Origin: Hibiscus mutabilis
Lineage: Eukaryota; Streptophyta; Magnoliopsida; Malvales; Malvaceae
Direction of reading: 5' to 3'
DNA length: 64,000 bases
Assembly (NCBI GenBank): GCA_019671005.1
Contig: CM033728.1
Location: forward strand, 28,781,099 to 28,845,098
Shown piece by piece: positions 21,662 through 33,681 of the stretch; position 1 is the stretch's first letter, and every line of letters starts with the position of its first letter. The position numbers and the translations under genes were made by a program. The notes below the pieces were generated by a model. The model saw nothing but the letters and a program-made list of their open reading frames with translations. It made no database searches and was not told the origin of the DNA.

Positions 21662-24600
21662 GTACGTTTTCCCCCTAAGACATAAAATTAGGGCCATTCA
21701 TGTTTATACTGAGATTTGTCATGTGTCGTTTTGTAACCACTCATTTTTATCCGGTTTGTAAATAGTATATTAATATTAGCTTAATAATTAATATATTATT
21801 ATTGCATGTATACATATATTATATTATCATATGTGCTTATTATATACGTGTTATTAATATATACACAATATATGTATGTGTTTATATATGTGCATAATGT
21901 ACATTGTACGTATGTTTATACGTGTACGAATGTATATATGTTATTATTATTATTATTATTATGCTAAATGGGCTAAATTGGAAAAACAGATCCTAATATA
22001 AAAACCTAGCCAATATTATTATAAGGGTCCAGTCCTCAATATAAATGTAAAACACAACTTAAATAAATTACATAGCACATTTCGGCCAGCCCAATCCCAT
22101 CTAATTAACCCTATATGATATCTAATATCATTTTTTTCCTTACAGCAGCTGAGGGAGGGCCATTGGATCAGATCCAACGGCCACGATCAACCCGAGATGA
22201 GCCATCTAGTGCGCGTGAAGCATACCTCCGAGCCGTTCAACCGCGAGACCGTTCGATCTCCTCTGCCACGTGTCATCATCTCCAGCAACCACTATGCAGT
22301 CCAAAAATGATCGTGACCGTTCATGCCCCAAGTGATCCTAACCATTGGATCAAATCTGATCAAACGGCCAGAATCGAATCTGGCCAAATGACTCCCCAAC
22401 TACCCTCTACCGCCGTGCATGCCACCCACCACCGGTCCTCACCAAACGTGCAATAAACAAATAAACAAGTCAGATCAAGCATGGGTTCTCAGATTTCATA
22501 TCCAATCAATTGCTCATCAACAGTAAAGATTAGATCTACTTTTATTATTATTGGCATGCTGTATTAAAAATAGAGGGGAGAAGATCCAGTCAGGAAAATG
22601 GGGGTCGATTTTGGAAAAACAAAAAAGAAATTTGGGGGATCTTTTGAGTTCTAAATGTTTTTGTAAGAAAGGATTCGAAAGGAAAATTTCAGATCAATAC
22701 AAAGAAAAATTTCAAAGAAATCTGTTTGTTTTTTAGTTCGAAATCTAAAGTTTCTTTGTTGTTTATTCGAGTCAAAAAAGGGGTTTCGAAAGGCTTACTA
22801 GTCGCTCTAGGGTTGCTGTCGTCGTTCTCTCTTCGTCGTGATGTCGAGCCGCCATTGTATGACACGTAAAGGCCGACCGAGCATGGAGGTCCCCATGGGG
22901 AGCGGCGCCGTCGAGTGGAAGGATGAAAGGATTGAGATAGGCTTTTAGGTTATTATTTCAGTTTGAAATTGAAAAATGAAACCCCATCTATTTTAAACCA
23001 AGACAAGTGAAACGACGTAGTTTTGCAGCGACCCGACCCGCAGTGACCCGAATGCCTGGGGAGGATCCGCGTTTTTGGCAAATGGTCTAATTGCATGAGA
23101 GGTCCTCTTACTCTTTCCTGCTTTTATTTTTGGTCATGGGATAATTTCATTTTCAATCCATGTTCTTTGTTACCGCATGCTTTTGCATCCCTTTTTTATT
23201 TCAAATCAGCATCTCCATTTCACTTTCATTCAATTCAATCCCGAAAATAAATTGGATCAGATCTTAAATGGCATAAATACCTTCAAAGTCCTTCCGCGTT
23301 TCTGTTTCTTTCACTTTGAGCTTGCCCCTGGGGCAAATTACATAGTCGGTCCCTTCAGGTTTTGTGTAGCTTGAAATTTCGTCCTTAAATCGTTTTTAAT
23401 TTCTGCCATTATGTTTCATTTCATTGCATTTCAGTCCCTTTTCCTGTTTTAAATATTTTATATCCTTGTTTTTATTTTCTTATCATGTTTGTACTGATTT
23501 TCTTTTGTGTGTGTATTTACGTTTAAATATTATGTTTTCAATGTGTACTAATATGGGTGATATCATGTTTTATTTGTTCGTGTTATGTGCATGTTTGTTT
23601 TATATGTTATGTTTAGTTTAGTTGGTAGTATGTTTACATGAGTTTTACGATTATTTTACATTGTAGATCATATGTTAGTCTAAGGTAATATGCTTGGCAT
23701 GCGTTATGGTATGTTTTTAGAGCTTTATTAATATGTGTTATGTTAATGTTATTTTGTTTTTATTAAATCCAATAGTTCATGCTTGCATCCCTTTTTATTT
23801 TATTATTTTATTTAAATAGCTTAAGTTTTTAGAGTAATTTATGTGTTTATCGTGTTTTTAGCCCATGTACGTTTCTTGCCATGACTGTGTTAATATTAGT
23901 GAAATCCTTGATATAAAAATTGTGTCATATGATAAAGTTTTAGTAAAATTTTATGTGGAGTTGTTGCTTTGCTAATTTAGTATTTTTCTTGCTCTATGTA
24001 TGTCATGCACATGTTGCATTGGTTTTTTGTCCAAGTATGGTATAGTTAATTAATTGATTTAAAAGCATGTTGTTCTTCTCTTAACCATGTCCATGTGTTT
24101 ATGTTCTTTTTGTATTTAGTTTTGATACTTGTATATGTTATTTATATCTATGCTCATGCATTTCATTATTTTTGTTTAATATTATGATGTTCCTTTTTAT
24201 GTTTTAGTATCATGTCGTGCATGTGTTTAAGTATGTTAGGATTAATTAATTTAGTTTTTAAAGAATGTTTTCTCTTGTTCATGTCTTTATTTTGTCTTTT
24301 TATTATTATGATGTGTCGTTTTTGTTCATTTGTTTTATTATCTTCTTATTAATTTTGTAGTATTCCCCCTTTTATGTTTTTTTTTACATACCATCTTCAT
24401 GTGAATGATTTATTTATTTAATTAGCTCTAGGTTGCATAATGGAATATAAATTGTCAATGCGGTGTCCTTCTATCCGAGCGTAAACGGGGCCAGTATCAG
24501 GCGTAGTGATGGTGGTTAAGCGTTTACTCTCGGATAACGGGCCTTTAAAATCTACTCGCACTTATAACCGAATCTTAACTTAATCGTCACTTTAATCCGG

Positions 24601-24894
24601 AAAATCTAACATTAATAAAGCGGTAATTATTAAAGTACCAATTTTGGGCGGTGTGGGGTGCTAATCCTTCCCCATCCGTAACCGACTCCCGAATCCAATA
24701 GTTTTCGAATCTGTGGTTTTATGGTGTCCAGCCTACCTAAGTGACCGGTGGCGACTCCTCTTTTGAAATAAAATGCGGTTTTTAAAACCCCACGGAATAA
24801 ATATTTTAATACTCGAAAGACCAACAACACTTCGGAAACCTCGTTTTTTAGCGAAATGTGACATTGCTACACGTTTTACCCTTCTTTATTATAG
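21662..24894 (+). other. 88-bp intron expanded to 3.2 kb by a solo LTR
   Basis: Removing the LTR (3140 bp) and one copy of the CGTTT duplication leaves 88 bases, a typical short plant intron, ending 'ttctttattatag'. The splice phase is correct. Confidence 0.88.
21732..24871 (+). mobile_element. Solo LTR of a Tat/Ogre-like retrotransposon
   Basis: Starts TGTAACCACTC, ends GCTACA and is flanked by CGTTT on both sides (21727-21731 and 24872-24876). No interior or second LTR is present. Its start resembles the LTR start at 28609 (TGTAATCGCTAATTTTATC), and its end region 'ccgactcccgaa', 'aagtgaccggtggcgactcc' recurs at 30510-30590, 39850-39930 and 63230-63320, which end in Tat/Ogre-type LTR boundaries. 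A solo LTR forms when the two LTRs of one element recombine. It contains a poly-T-rich part (23400-24400) and an (ATT)n run at 21942-21962. Confidence 0.92.
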
Positions 24895-24981
24895 CCGAGT
24901 GCACCCCAGATGAAGCGTTCAAAATTGTAGGCGACAACATTATATTTGCAAGTGGAAGTCCATTTAGAGATGTTGATCTTG
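24895..24981 (+). pseudogene. NAD-ME1: NAD-ME exon relic 9
   Basis: Reads ECTPDEAFKIVGDNIIFASG then SPFRDVDL, open and in phase with both neighbours. The donor is GTATGT. Confidence 0.93.
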
Positions 24982-25239
24982 GTATGTGCGGAACCTACCT
25001 TGTTAAACATTGTCCACATAGCAATTCTTTTAATTTTTGTACTCTGCCAATTTGCCACGTGGGTGCTCTGCATGTTAAAAGTGCCTAAATTTGTATGAAT
25101 TATAGCTACTTATTGTACAAGGTCCTCATTTCTTGCCTGAAATTCTGTAGCGTCTTGATTTTTATCAAGTTCCAAACAGAAAAATCATTATTCTCTTGAG
25201 AGTGAAAGGTTTACTTACTGCAAGTCTTGAACAATTTAG

Positions 25240-25290
25240 GAAATGGTCGTATTGGACATTGCAGCTAGGAAACATGTATCGCTTTCCAGG
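25240..25290 (+). pseudogene. NAD-ME1: NAD-ME exon relic 10, stop codon and frameshift
   Basis: Reads GNGRIGHCS and then TAG at 25266-25268, where the family has CAG (GHCNQGNNMY). The following bases have lost four nucleotides relative to GGAAACAACATG, so the MYRFPG part lies in another frame. The exon ends CCAGG before GTCAGT. Confidence 0.92.
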
Positions 25291-25381
25291 GTCAGTCTTA
25301 TAATTCATTTCACAAAGGTTTCTTTTTACTTAATGATTCTCTAATCCATCATTTTTAGTTCTTTACCAGTCTTTTCTGCAG

Positions 25382-25453
25382 TATTGGGCTTGGAACTCTT
25401 CTGTCTGGCGCTAGACTCATTTCTGATGGCATGCTGCAGGCTGCAGCAGAACG
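25382..25453 (+). pseudogene. NAD-ME1: NAD-ME exon relic 11
   Basis: Reads IGLGTLLSGARLISDGMLQA AAE, open and well conserved. The acceptor 'ttttctgcag' is good; the donor is GTGTGG, a weak match. Confidence 0.92.
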
Positions 25454-25879
25454 GTGTGGTTCATTTTACTTTTGTTTTTGATAAATATATTTATTACGAA
25501 TGCTTCATAACTTTTCACCTGTCAATACTGTTAGTAGCTTACGTTGAAGATCTATGGATGAAATTTTTAGACATTACTAGTATATATGAAATTTAGGTAG
25601 ATTATGAGTATGCAAAGAGATAAAGACAGTGACAGTGACTGCATCTCCATTCACTCTGAGCCACTTCAGTTTATTCTTCTAGAGAATTTGGGATTGGGAG
25701 GATCTGTTTGATGTACCTTTCTAGAGGCATTTTATGAGTAACTTGTGGATTAAGTCCTCATAAGTGTAATATATAACTTACTAATATATTCTTAGTTGTT
25801 CCAAATGGTATGCTAGAAGCTGTCTGATAAATGGATTTGGATCATTAATTTATTTCTTTTGCCTTCAAATTCTTTAAGC

Positions 25880-25947
<68 letters not shown>
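25880..25947 (+). repeat. (AAT)n microsatellite
   Basis: About 22 uninterrupted AAT units in an intron of the malic enzyme relic; likely length-polymorphic. Confidence 0.95.
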
Positions 25948-25949
<2 letters not shown>

Positions 25950-26018
25950 GAGATGATAAAGAAGCTTTTGGTACTGAGTTGGATACTGACTCACATTATC
26001 TTAAATTGACAATTGCAG

Positions 26019-26079
26019 TCTAGCTGCCTACATGACGGAAGAGGAAGTTCTCAATGGCATTATTCCCTCCAATATCAAA
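26019..26079 (+). pseudogene. NAD-ME1: NAD-ME exon relic 12, frameshifted
   Basis: Reads LAAYMTEEEVLNGII, then a codon (the Tyr of IIYPS) is missing, and one extra A in 'ccctccaatatc' moves the end out of phase with the next exon. The donor GTAAGT is intact. Confidence 0.88.
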
Positions 26080-26195
26080 GTAAGTGATGAGGCCATAATA
26101 TGGAGGCATATAATTTTATTTCTCTTACCGGGAAAATGAAGTTGGTGTCATAAGCCAAGTCTGTTGAATTTATTTGTTTGTTTGTTTGTTTGTAG

Positions 26196-26316
26196 GATAA
26201 GAGATATAACGAAGGAGGTAGCAGCGGCTGTTGTGCAGGAAGATGTAGAAGAGGATCTGGCAGAAGGATATCGTGACATTGATGCTAGAGAGCTCCAAAA
26301 AATATGCCAGGACGAG
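26196..26316 (+). pseudogene. NAD-ME1: NAD-ME exon relic 13
   Basis: Reads IRDITKEVAAAVVQEDVEED and LAEGYRDIDARELQKICQDE from the second base of the exon. A (TTTG)n run replaces the usual pyrimidine tract just before its acceptor 'tgtag'. Confidence 0.92.
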
Positions 26317-26407
26317 GTAACACTACTGTTGCTCTATACAACTTGATGTTGCTGTGTTTCAAACGCATGAATTTGAAGAATGGTATGCATGTAATGTAAT
26401 GGTGCAG

Positions 26408-26479
26408 GAGGAAGTTCTAGAATATGTGCAGAACAACATGTGGAGCCCAGAATACCCAACTCTAGTTTACAAGGATTAG
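26408..26479 (+). pseudogene. NAD-ME1: NAD-ME last exon relic with stop codon
   Basis: Reads EEVLEYVQNNMWSPEYPTLV YKD followed by TAG at 26477-26479, the normal C-terminus of the alpha subunit. The codon for the conserved Leu/Met before EYV is preserved. Confidence 0.93.
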
Positions 26480-27263
26480 ATACTGAGTGGATATGATATC
26501 TTTCATTCCGAATCAAAATCCAAATGGAAAGAAATAGTGGATTTTGATCTTTCTTTGTTTTTGGTCCCACATAAGACATTAGACATCAGATGTCATTGGC
26601 ATAATTGTTGAATTTCCGAAAGGAATTTGGGTTAATAATATGAATCGAGATAATATATATATATATATATATATGATTTGTTATTGACGATTGGAATGGT
26701 TAGGAAATTGTGGTGACAACAAGCTTAGTTTCATCCTTTCCTTCGTCTCCGCACCTGAATTCCAAATCAAATGAATGAATAAAATGATGAACGATGGTTT
26801 TAGCCATTTGGAGGTATTTATCAGGGTAATTTTGGATTTAGATTGGGCATGTTGGTTATATCAAGTTGGGACAGATTTGCATTCAGGTCAATTGAATTTG
26901 ATTTTTGGGTTCCCACTTCATGTAAAAGAGAAGCAATAAGAAAAAGGAGAGAACAGCTTTACGATTTCTAATTTGTATTACAGTTAGGGGTGAGCTTGGT
27001 TTTAAAAAAGCGCAGTCAAGTCGCAAGGCATTTGTGGGCGCATAAAATATGCTTTTAGTGCATAAAAAATGCTTTTATAAACATAAGGCGTAGCAAGGCA
27101 CGAAAAGCTCACTCAGATATAGGAAACGTGCGTTTTTTAGAGAGACGCAGGATGTAACGCTTCCGATGTCTTAGTGAAAAACCCTAAGCTTGAACTTCAA
27201 GAATTATCGGAGCTTTCCAAGGCCACCGAATGATGCGTACTAAACCACAAGAGTAAATAATAT
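26480..27263. other. 3' flank of the pseudogene
   Basis: Holds an (AT)n run at 26652-26674 and, at 26998-27150, a stretch with repeated 'gcgcagtcaagtcgcaaggc', 'aaggcgtagcaaggcacg' words typical of small plant interspersed repeats. No reading frame of note. Confidence 0.5.
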
Positions 27264-28122
27264 GGGTGCTTATTGAGCGAGTCGATCACGAGTTGAGTAT
27301 TATTCGATTTGTGCTCATTAAAAAATCTTGTTACTAGACTCGTTATTTGTTAAGCTCGATAAAAATTTGTTCGACTCGTTCTTTTTAAAAAATATCGTTA
27401 CTCGACTCAACTCGTTGCTCGTTAAGCTCGCCAAAGTTTTTACCTTGTTTTTTAAATATAGGTAAAATCTAGTGATACTATTATAGCTTAATATAGGTAA
27501 GGACTGAGGAAATAAATAAACTAACATGTTATAACCGAGTTAGAGATGAAGTCGATATTCGAGTGTGAGACTCTTTTTAGTTTCTCAACAATCTCCAATA
27601 AACAATAAAAGAGAGAAAGGCCTACAGATTTCGAGCTTTTAACTTTCTATCGTATTTATTTATATAGTAATAACAAAATAATTTTTTTCTCTTTTCTACT
27701 TTTACATGTAATAATAAAAGAAAAAAAGAAAGACTTTAATAAGAAAAGAAAAAAGGTTAATTATTATAATTTAATTCGTATTAATAAAAATTAATTTTTT
27801 GATTTCTCAAGAAATACAAAACGTTTTGAAAATTTGAAACTAAATATTTTATGGCTAAATTACTTATCGAATAACTGAACTTTTCTAGGATTTTCAACAA
27901 GCATTTAAGTTTATTGGAACAATTTTTTTCAGCTAGCCACTAAAAATTTAAAAAAAATTATAAAAAATAATGAGCTATTCGCGAACTTATCGAGTCGAGT
28001 TGAGTTTTTCTCTATTTAACTCGTTAAGATCTCGAGTCAAGTCAACTCAAATTATGCGTTGATCGAATTTTAACCAAGTCTAGCTTAAGCTGTTTGCGAG
28101 CTGCTCAACTCAATTAGCACCC
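27264..28122. mobile_element. Probable non-autonomous terminal-inverted-repeat element
   Basis: The left end 'gggtgcttattgagcgag' and the reverse of the right end, 'gggtgctaattgagttgag', are alike, and words such as 'ctcgttaagctcg' and 'gactcgagatcttaacgag' recur in both orientations in the first and last 150-200 bases. The middle is AT-rich without frames. I could not find a convincing target duplication, so the superfamily is open. Confidence 0.5.
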
Positions 28123-28497
28123 TTAGTAAAAGAAAAAAAAACTTAGAGCACATAATGAAGCTAGATTTCAAATGAGAAAAATGCAGAGAAAAGGTAGGAG
28201 GCGACAACCATTTTTAATCATATTCACGATATTCCAAAATATAATGAAACCCTAAACAAAACAGAGTTTTAACCTTTACAATAATCAATGTCGTTTGGCA
28301 ATTAAAGTAAAACCTACAAAACATTTTATTCACTATGGATTGAGCTTGCATCACCGAATCGTCGATGATCACCAGAGTCCGTCGGGCATGCCATTCTCTT
28401 CTATTTTATTTTTGATCTCTTCTGATTCTCATTCTGATTCTGATTCTCATTCTCTTTTTCTTTTGTTAATTTTTATTTCCTAACCTTATGTCTTTTA
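28123..28497. other. No identified feature
   Basis: AT-rich sequence with a short (TCTGAT)/(TCTCAT) run at 28411-28455. Nothing else stands out. Confidence 0.5.
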
Positions 28498-28608
28498 TGT
28501 TAGAACAAAACCATAACTAAATATAAAACTTAATTCAGGATCTATCATACCAAATCATCAAAAACAATAAAACTAAATGCGGAAGCGTATCTAAATTTAT
28601 TGATTGGA
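28498..28608 (-). repeat. Copia LTR, first part (split)
   Basis: Begins TGTTAGAAC and contains 'aaatgcggaagcgta', a word common in plant Copia LTRs. The Tat element starting at 28609 splits it from the rest at 40034-40396; ttgga on the left and atgga on the right of the insertion would be the target duplication with one change. Rejoined length would be about 470 bp, normal for Copia. Confidence 0.65.
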
Positions 28609-30686
28609 TGTAATCGCTAATTTTATCGGAGCTTGTTTATCTAGTTTTATTTTATATTATTATTGTTATTATTATCATTATTATTATTATTATTAAGTTA
28701 AACTGATCAAAAAAATAATTAAGTAAATAAAACCAACCCAATTTTAAATTAAAGTCTCAATCATATATATATATATATATATGTCAAACCCTTTGTTTGT
28801 ATTACATAATGTATCAGTCCAATATTACATAATGTTAAACTCAATACATATAGATTACATATAGGCCGTTTGGCCCAAACCCTAATTTTAAAAAAGAACT
28901 TAAACCTAATTTCATCTTCTTCTACACAGCTAGGCTCCACCCATTGGATTTAGAGTGATCGTGCAGCCCAGATGAAAGCTAGAAAAACCCACCAGCTTTA
29001 TTCACTTGCGCGTGTAGGACAACGCCCGACCCTTATGTTTCCTCATGCGCCTTTTACATTTTCCTATCTCGACACCACGTCGGTCGAGAGGACCACAAGC
29101 TGTCACAACTCTATCTGTCTGGTCCCCTCCCTTTTCTCTCTAGCAGCCATGATAGCATGAATAGACAAGCAAACAACATCAGAAATGCATATGAATACAA
29201 ACAAAGGGATATTGGAGGATATTCGGCAATTTCAGAAAATTAAAAGGCAACCAATCGATATTTTTGGATTAATTTTTCTTCTTTCAAAAAGTTGTAATAT
29301 TTTGGGGTATAAATCTAACCCTAGGCCATGTTACATTGGATTCGAAAATCAATGCAAAGAAAATATACACCAAAAATTTTAGAGGGATCTTTTTGTTTTT
29401 CAATTTTTAGAAAAAAAGAAAAATACTAGGGTTTTACCTTTTGATCTCGAATCGTCGTTGCATGCAACGGTCGAAGACGTGCCACCAATGAATGGTACCG
29501 TATGTGTCACCTCTCTGTCTTCCCATTTAGAGTTTAAGACCTTTCGAGTTTTCAAAGGATTTAAAAAAAAGAAAATAGGGTTTTGGTCTTTCTATTTTCC
29601 CTAGATTTAGATGAGTAGGAGTCATTCTTAGAAATTTGGAAGTTGTGATTGGTTTTAGAAGGAAAAGAGGGTTCGGTTAGGTCGGATTTTCTAAATTTTA
29701 GAGCTATTTAGCGACGGCCGATGATGAAGTTTTGTCAAAATCTGAAAACACACAACAGTTTCTAAGTTCACCACAGTGGAGATAAAGGACACTCAACGTG
29801 TTTTTTGTTTTCTTGAGCATTTGAATTTTTTTTAGATGAGGTGTTGAAATGTTTTTTTAAATTATCTTAGTATACGGTTTTGAAAGTTTTGATTTTGGTC
29901 CCCTTTTCATTATTCATTGTTATTTCCTTATTTTTTGGCCATAGAGTTTTATTTTGGTCTGAGAACCAATGATTTATTTAATCACCCATTTGGGCCCTGC
30001 CCTTTTTTGTTTTTTAATTTCAGCACTGATGTTTGTATAATTATTCGATATGGTCCTTGGATTGTTCATGTTATTTGTTGTATTTTCTTGCCTTAAGTTT
30101 ATGTTCATGTACCTATCATGTGTGTATAAATATACTAATGTATATAATAGTTATGAGTTGCTTTATATATGTATATATTTATACACATTTATTTATGCTA
30201 TATGTTTATTGCCTTAATTTATCTGTGTTATCATATATATATATATATATATTTGTTCATGCATTTTATTTTGTATCATATAGATTGGGTCTCAATGCTC
30301 CGATATCCTAATGGGAGTGTTGTCCCGAGCTATTCGGGCATCATCTCCTTTGGTATAATGAGCAATGAGATGATATTTCTTTTTCATGCATTCATGCATT
30401 TTAGGGATTATTAATTAAATTTAGTCAAACTTAAATTTTTCTTTACAAATACGATGCGAACCCTTAGGTACCAATTTTTGGGCGTGGTGGTGGTGCGAAC
30501 CCTTCCTCACACGTAGTCGACTCCCAAACCCATTTTCTCTGGTTACCTTTCGGTGTCCGCTCTACCTTATCCAAGTGACCGTTTGCGACTCCCCAACCTT
30601 TATTTAAAAGCACGAGCTTTTCGAGAAACCTCCTAAAACCATTTTTTAAGAAAACAATAAAACTTTCAATTTTATTAGTCGCTACA
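28609..30686 (+). repeat. 5' LTR of the Tat/Ogre-like element
   Basis: Starts TGTAATCGC and ends GCTACA. Contains (TTA)n near 28680, (AT)n runs at 28763-28782 and 30233-30251, and the terminal block 'gggcgtggtggtggtgcga', 'tccaagtgacc', shared with the other LTRs of this lineage in the window. Confidence 0.8.
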
Positions 30687-30689
30687 GCA

Positions 30690-30706
30690 CGACGACTTCA
30701 ATGGGA
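30690..30706 (+). other. Degraded primer binding site
   Basis: cgacgacttcaatggga differs by a few substitutions, mostly transitions, from cggcgactccactgggga at 63484, which in Tat/Ogre elements pairs with a tRNA (tRNA-Arg by my recollection). It starts three bases after the LTR end. Confidence 0.7.
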
Positions 30707-30872
30707 TTAGTTTTTAGAGAGTTAAGCCTTAGTACGGTTCGTATCGTATTTACTAAGAAATTTTTTAATTTTGGTTTAATTTAATTTTTAATCACTGCCC
30801 TTTTTTGTTTACCACATTTATTTATCCGGTGTTTGATACAAATTGTCATCCATGCACGAGCTTCCTTCCCGG

Positions 30873-33681
30873 TGTAACTCCCTCTTCCTGTATTCAACTT
30901 TCAAATACAAGTAAGGAATGTCACAAAACATATACAATACAGACAAAGCCATTTATTCAAAAATCCTATAAAATTTAAAAACATTGTAAAAATTATTTAT
31001 ATTAACTTAGAACACAAAATTGGAGCTCCTTTACTTTTTGAAAATAATAAATTGACCGTTAAATAAATAACAGACTATGAATCAAAATAGACAAATTTTA
31101 ACCCATTTATACATGCCACTAAAATTAATTATAAACCTCAAGTAGGATGTCATTACTGTGAATACTTGATGAATTTTTTTCTGAACTTGATGCAACGCCT
31201 TGCTTACTCCAATGGCTCGAACCACCTACGTGTGCACAATCAAACACACGCTAACTATGGACTTAGTGAGGCATTATAATGTATTCATAAAGTAGATAAG
31301 TAATTAACTTTAAAAACATAGTATAGACGATTCTTATTCAAACCCATTTCAAATCGATATTGCTTTAAAGCAAGGATGAATAATATCAAATTCATTCTGT
31401 AAAAGTTCTTTTTAACATTAGCCCAAGAATCACATATAGAGAGAACTAAGTATGCAAGTCGTGTACTCCCATAGTACTAAGTATCACAAGGATACTGACG
31501 ATAACTATAACTAGCTCGATGTACTCCCAGAATACTAAGCACTGAAGTACTGTGTAGTCTCAGACTACTAGTCCATAAAGACCGATGAACTCTCAGAGTT
31601 CTAGACACATAAAAGTGTCGGCGCAGCTGCTAGACTCTATGGCATGCCACTATACTATAACCCTCAATGGTAAACTTGGACATTAAAACAATATCAATAT
31701 TCTTGCAATATACCATTATGTAAATGATAAGTAACTCATTATCGGTAAAACAAAATAATAGAACAGTTCATACTCCATTACACCATAAATCATTCTGTAA
31801 CATATCATCTATTTATGATAATAAGATTATCATAAACAAAACATAATAAGGCAGTTCATACCCTATCATGTATAAAACCATTTCTTTTTGCCTGTGAAAA
31901 TATTATATTTCTCATAAAAGTCAATATTATAAGTTCGGTAAAATCGTATAGGTTGACTTATCGCAAGTCTTCCTAAATTCGTTTTAAAAAAATAAATGCA
32001 CTCACCTTGACACTTCTTATCCCAAACTAAATTGTACAAATTAAGAGAACTCCAAGCTTGATCCTTTGCCTTATCTACTGAATTTTAGATTTCTCGTGTT
32101 TACTTGAGTGCTTCACATTCATCCCTTACATGCACAAATTAATAACACCAATAAGGTACTCATTTTATAATTTGTCAGTCTGGGCTACCTTCAAAGAAAT
32201 ATTTCTATAAAATAATCTACAACTCAGAATTTGATTCTGTTTGTTTTGACAGGAAATAGATTCGATAAGATTTTCAACCATATAAACTAATAGCCCAAAT
32301 TCAACTCGTACAATTTATGACGAATTTTCAAAGTCAAATTCTAGTGCCGAATTTCGGAGCAGACTGTTACTTTGTTTTATGACCTTTCATCACTTAAAAA
32401 TTCATATCTTTTGATATACAAATCGAAATCAGTCGCCGTTTGTTTTAAACGAAACTAGACTGAACCAGGAATACAATGGTATTTGGCTCACTTTCTAATT
32501 ATTTTTATGATTTTTTTGGTGAATTTCCAAACTTACTGCCAAAGACTAAAATTATGGGAAGATTTCATAATTCACATCTTTAGCATCCTTTAACAATTCC
32601 AACACCTCAAATTAACCTTTAATTATATTTTTTCCAACATTTTCCTTTCATGAAAACTCCAAATTCAACTTGAATCCTTAAATCCCAAATTAAACCATAA
32701 TTAATCAAATGGTATTCCATCAAGAATACATCAATTTCAACTTCAATCAAGTATGGAAATGATAAAACATCGCATAAAAATCCTAATTCATTTGGATTCC
32801 TAAACCCTAAATTATCTCTCCTCAAAATCTAAGAGTTATCTTCAACTATTCCATGAATTTCTTATACCAAATGAAAGAGAATTCAATGGAGAACAAATTT
32901 GTATTTCATGAACTAACCTTGAATCTAACTCTAAATGCTAGAAAATTAAACTTGAAATTTATTTTCTTCTCTCCCCCAAACCTGCGGCAGCAACAAGGAG
33001 GAATGAAAAACAATTTTTTTAATTTTCTTTTCTAATTATGCCAAATGGCATAATTTATTCCATATAATACAAAATATCTTTATTTACTAGTCAAATGACT
33101 ATTTTACCCTAAAATCCAATGAATCCATAATGTGCCAAATGTCATCATCCTTAATCCAATGGCCTAAATTTTACCTTGAGTTAGTAGTTTACCAATTTGC
33201 CCTTGAACTATATCAATTTCCATTTTTGCCCTTGAAACAAACTTAAATTTCCAATCTTGTCCCTTTGATCCAATGGATAGGATTTAACATGGAAAAATTA
33301 TCTAAATCCAAGGGCCCAAAATTAATCTTACCATTGTAACCATGTGAAATGACATTCTCACCCCTTCATCCAATGACTAATGTTATTTTCTTGAATTTAT
33401 ATTCGATCCATTTATCCAAAAAATTTCAAAAGCTTTATCGAATAATTCCTTAAAATTAAAATCCCAAATTAATTTAATAATCTCGTTTCCAACCCACTTA
33501 TTCTAGGTGAACTACCCATTTATGGAATAAAAATTATTTCTAAGAAAATTACCTTTTTAGTACTCAAACTTTTCAGAATTTTTTGCTCTATCCACCAAAC
33601 TTTCATTTTATTCATTTTGGTCACTTCATTAAACTTTCAATCTTATAATTTTGGTCACTAACCAAACTTTGGGGTATTACA
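30873..33681 (-). mobile_element. Solo gypsy LTR inserted in the Tat leader, minus strand
   Basis: Minus-strand ends are TGTAATACCCC at 33681 and GAGTTACA at 30873. The Tat leader is interrupted here: 'cacgagcttccttcccgg' on the left and 'ccgaggctcccttccttgc' on the right flow together when compared with 63640-63700. Reverse-complement words shared with the LTR at 1899-5125 ('catagagtctagcagctgc') show a related family. Flanks read cccgg and ccgag, so the target duplication is not exact. No interior sequence is present. Confidence 0.78.

Larger units (their letters stand above)
12238..26479 (+). pseudogene. NAD-ME1: Mitochondrial NAD-dependent malic enzyme (alpha/62 kDa type), truncated pseudogene
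   Basis: Thirteen exon relics in order spell the C-terminal half of plant NAD-malic enzyme, which decarboxylates malate to pyruvate in mitochondria. The ending NNMWSPEYPTLVYKD marks the alpha (NAD-ME1) subunit rather than beta. Metal-binding residues are present in FEDF and FNDD. The family's catalytic Tyr and the Lys of the GKLxLY motif belong to upstream exons that are absent. Introns are retained, so this is a duplicated copy, not a processed one. Lesions: splice donor GT to AT at 19064, loss of the GAGSAGIG loop near 20225, a TAG at 25266 with a 4-base loss, and a 1-base gain in the exon at 26019. VGTNN has become VRINN, and QGTAGV has become QVTFGV. Introns carry a chromovirus, a MITE and a solo LTR. 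It cannot make active enzyme. Confidence 0.93.

Noticed and set aside
22115..22456. 113-codon ORF in the solo LTR
   Set aside because: Lies wholly inside the LTR, has no family resemblance I can see and fits chance in its GC-richer part.
26164..26346. Separate small gene starting MNLFVCLFVC
   Set aside because: Its first residues are translated intron (TTTG)n; the rest is malic enzyme exon 13.
30033..30414. Tyr/Cys/Ile-rich plus-strand ORFs
   Set aside because: AT-rich LTR sequence including an (AT)n run; no conserved motif and the equivalent LTR at 39424 codes differently.
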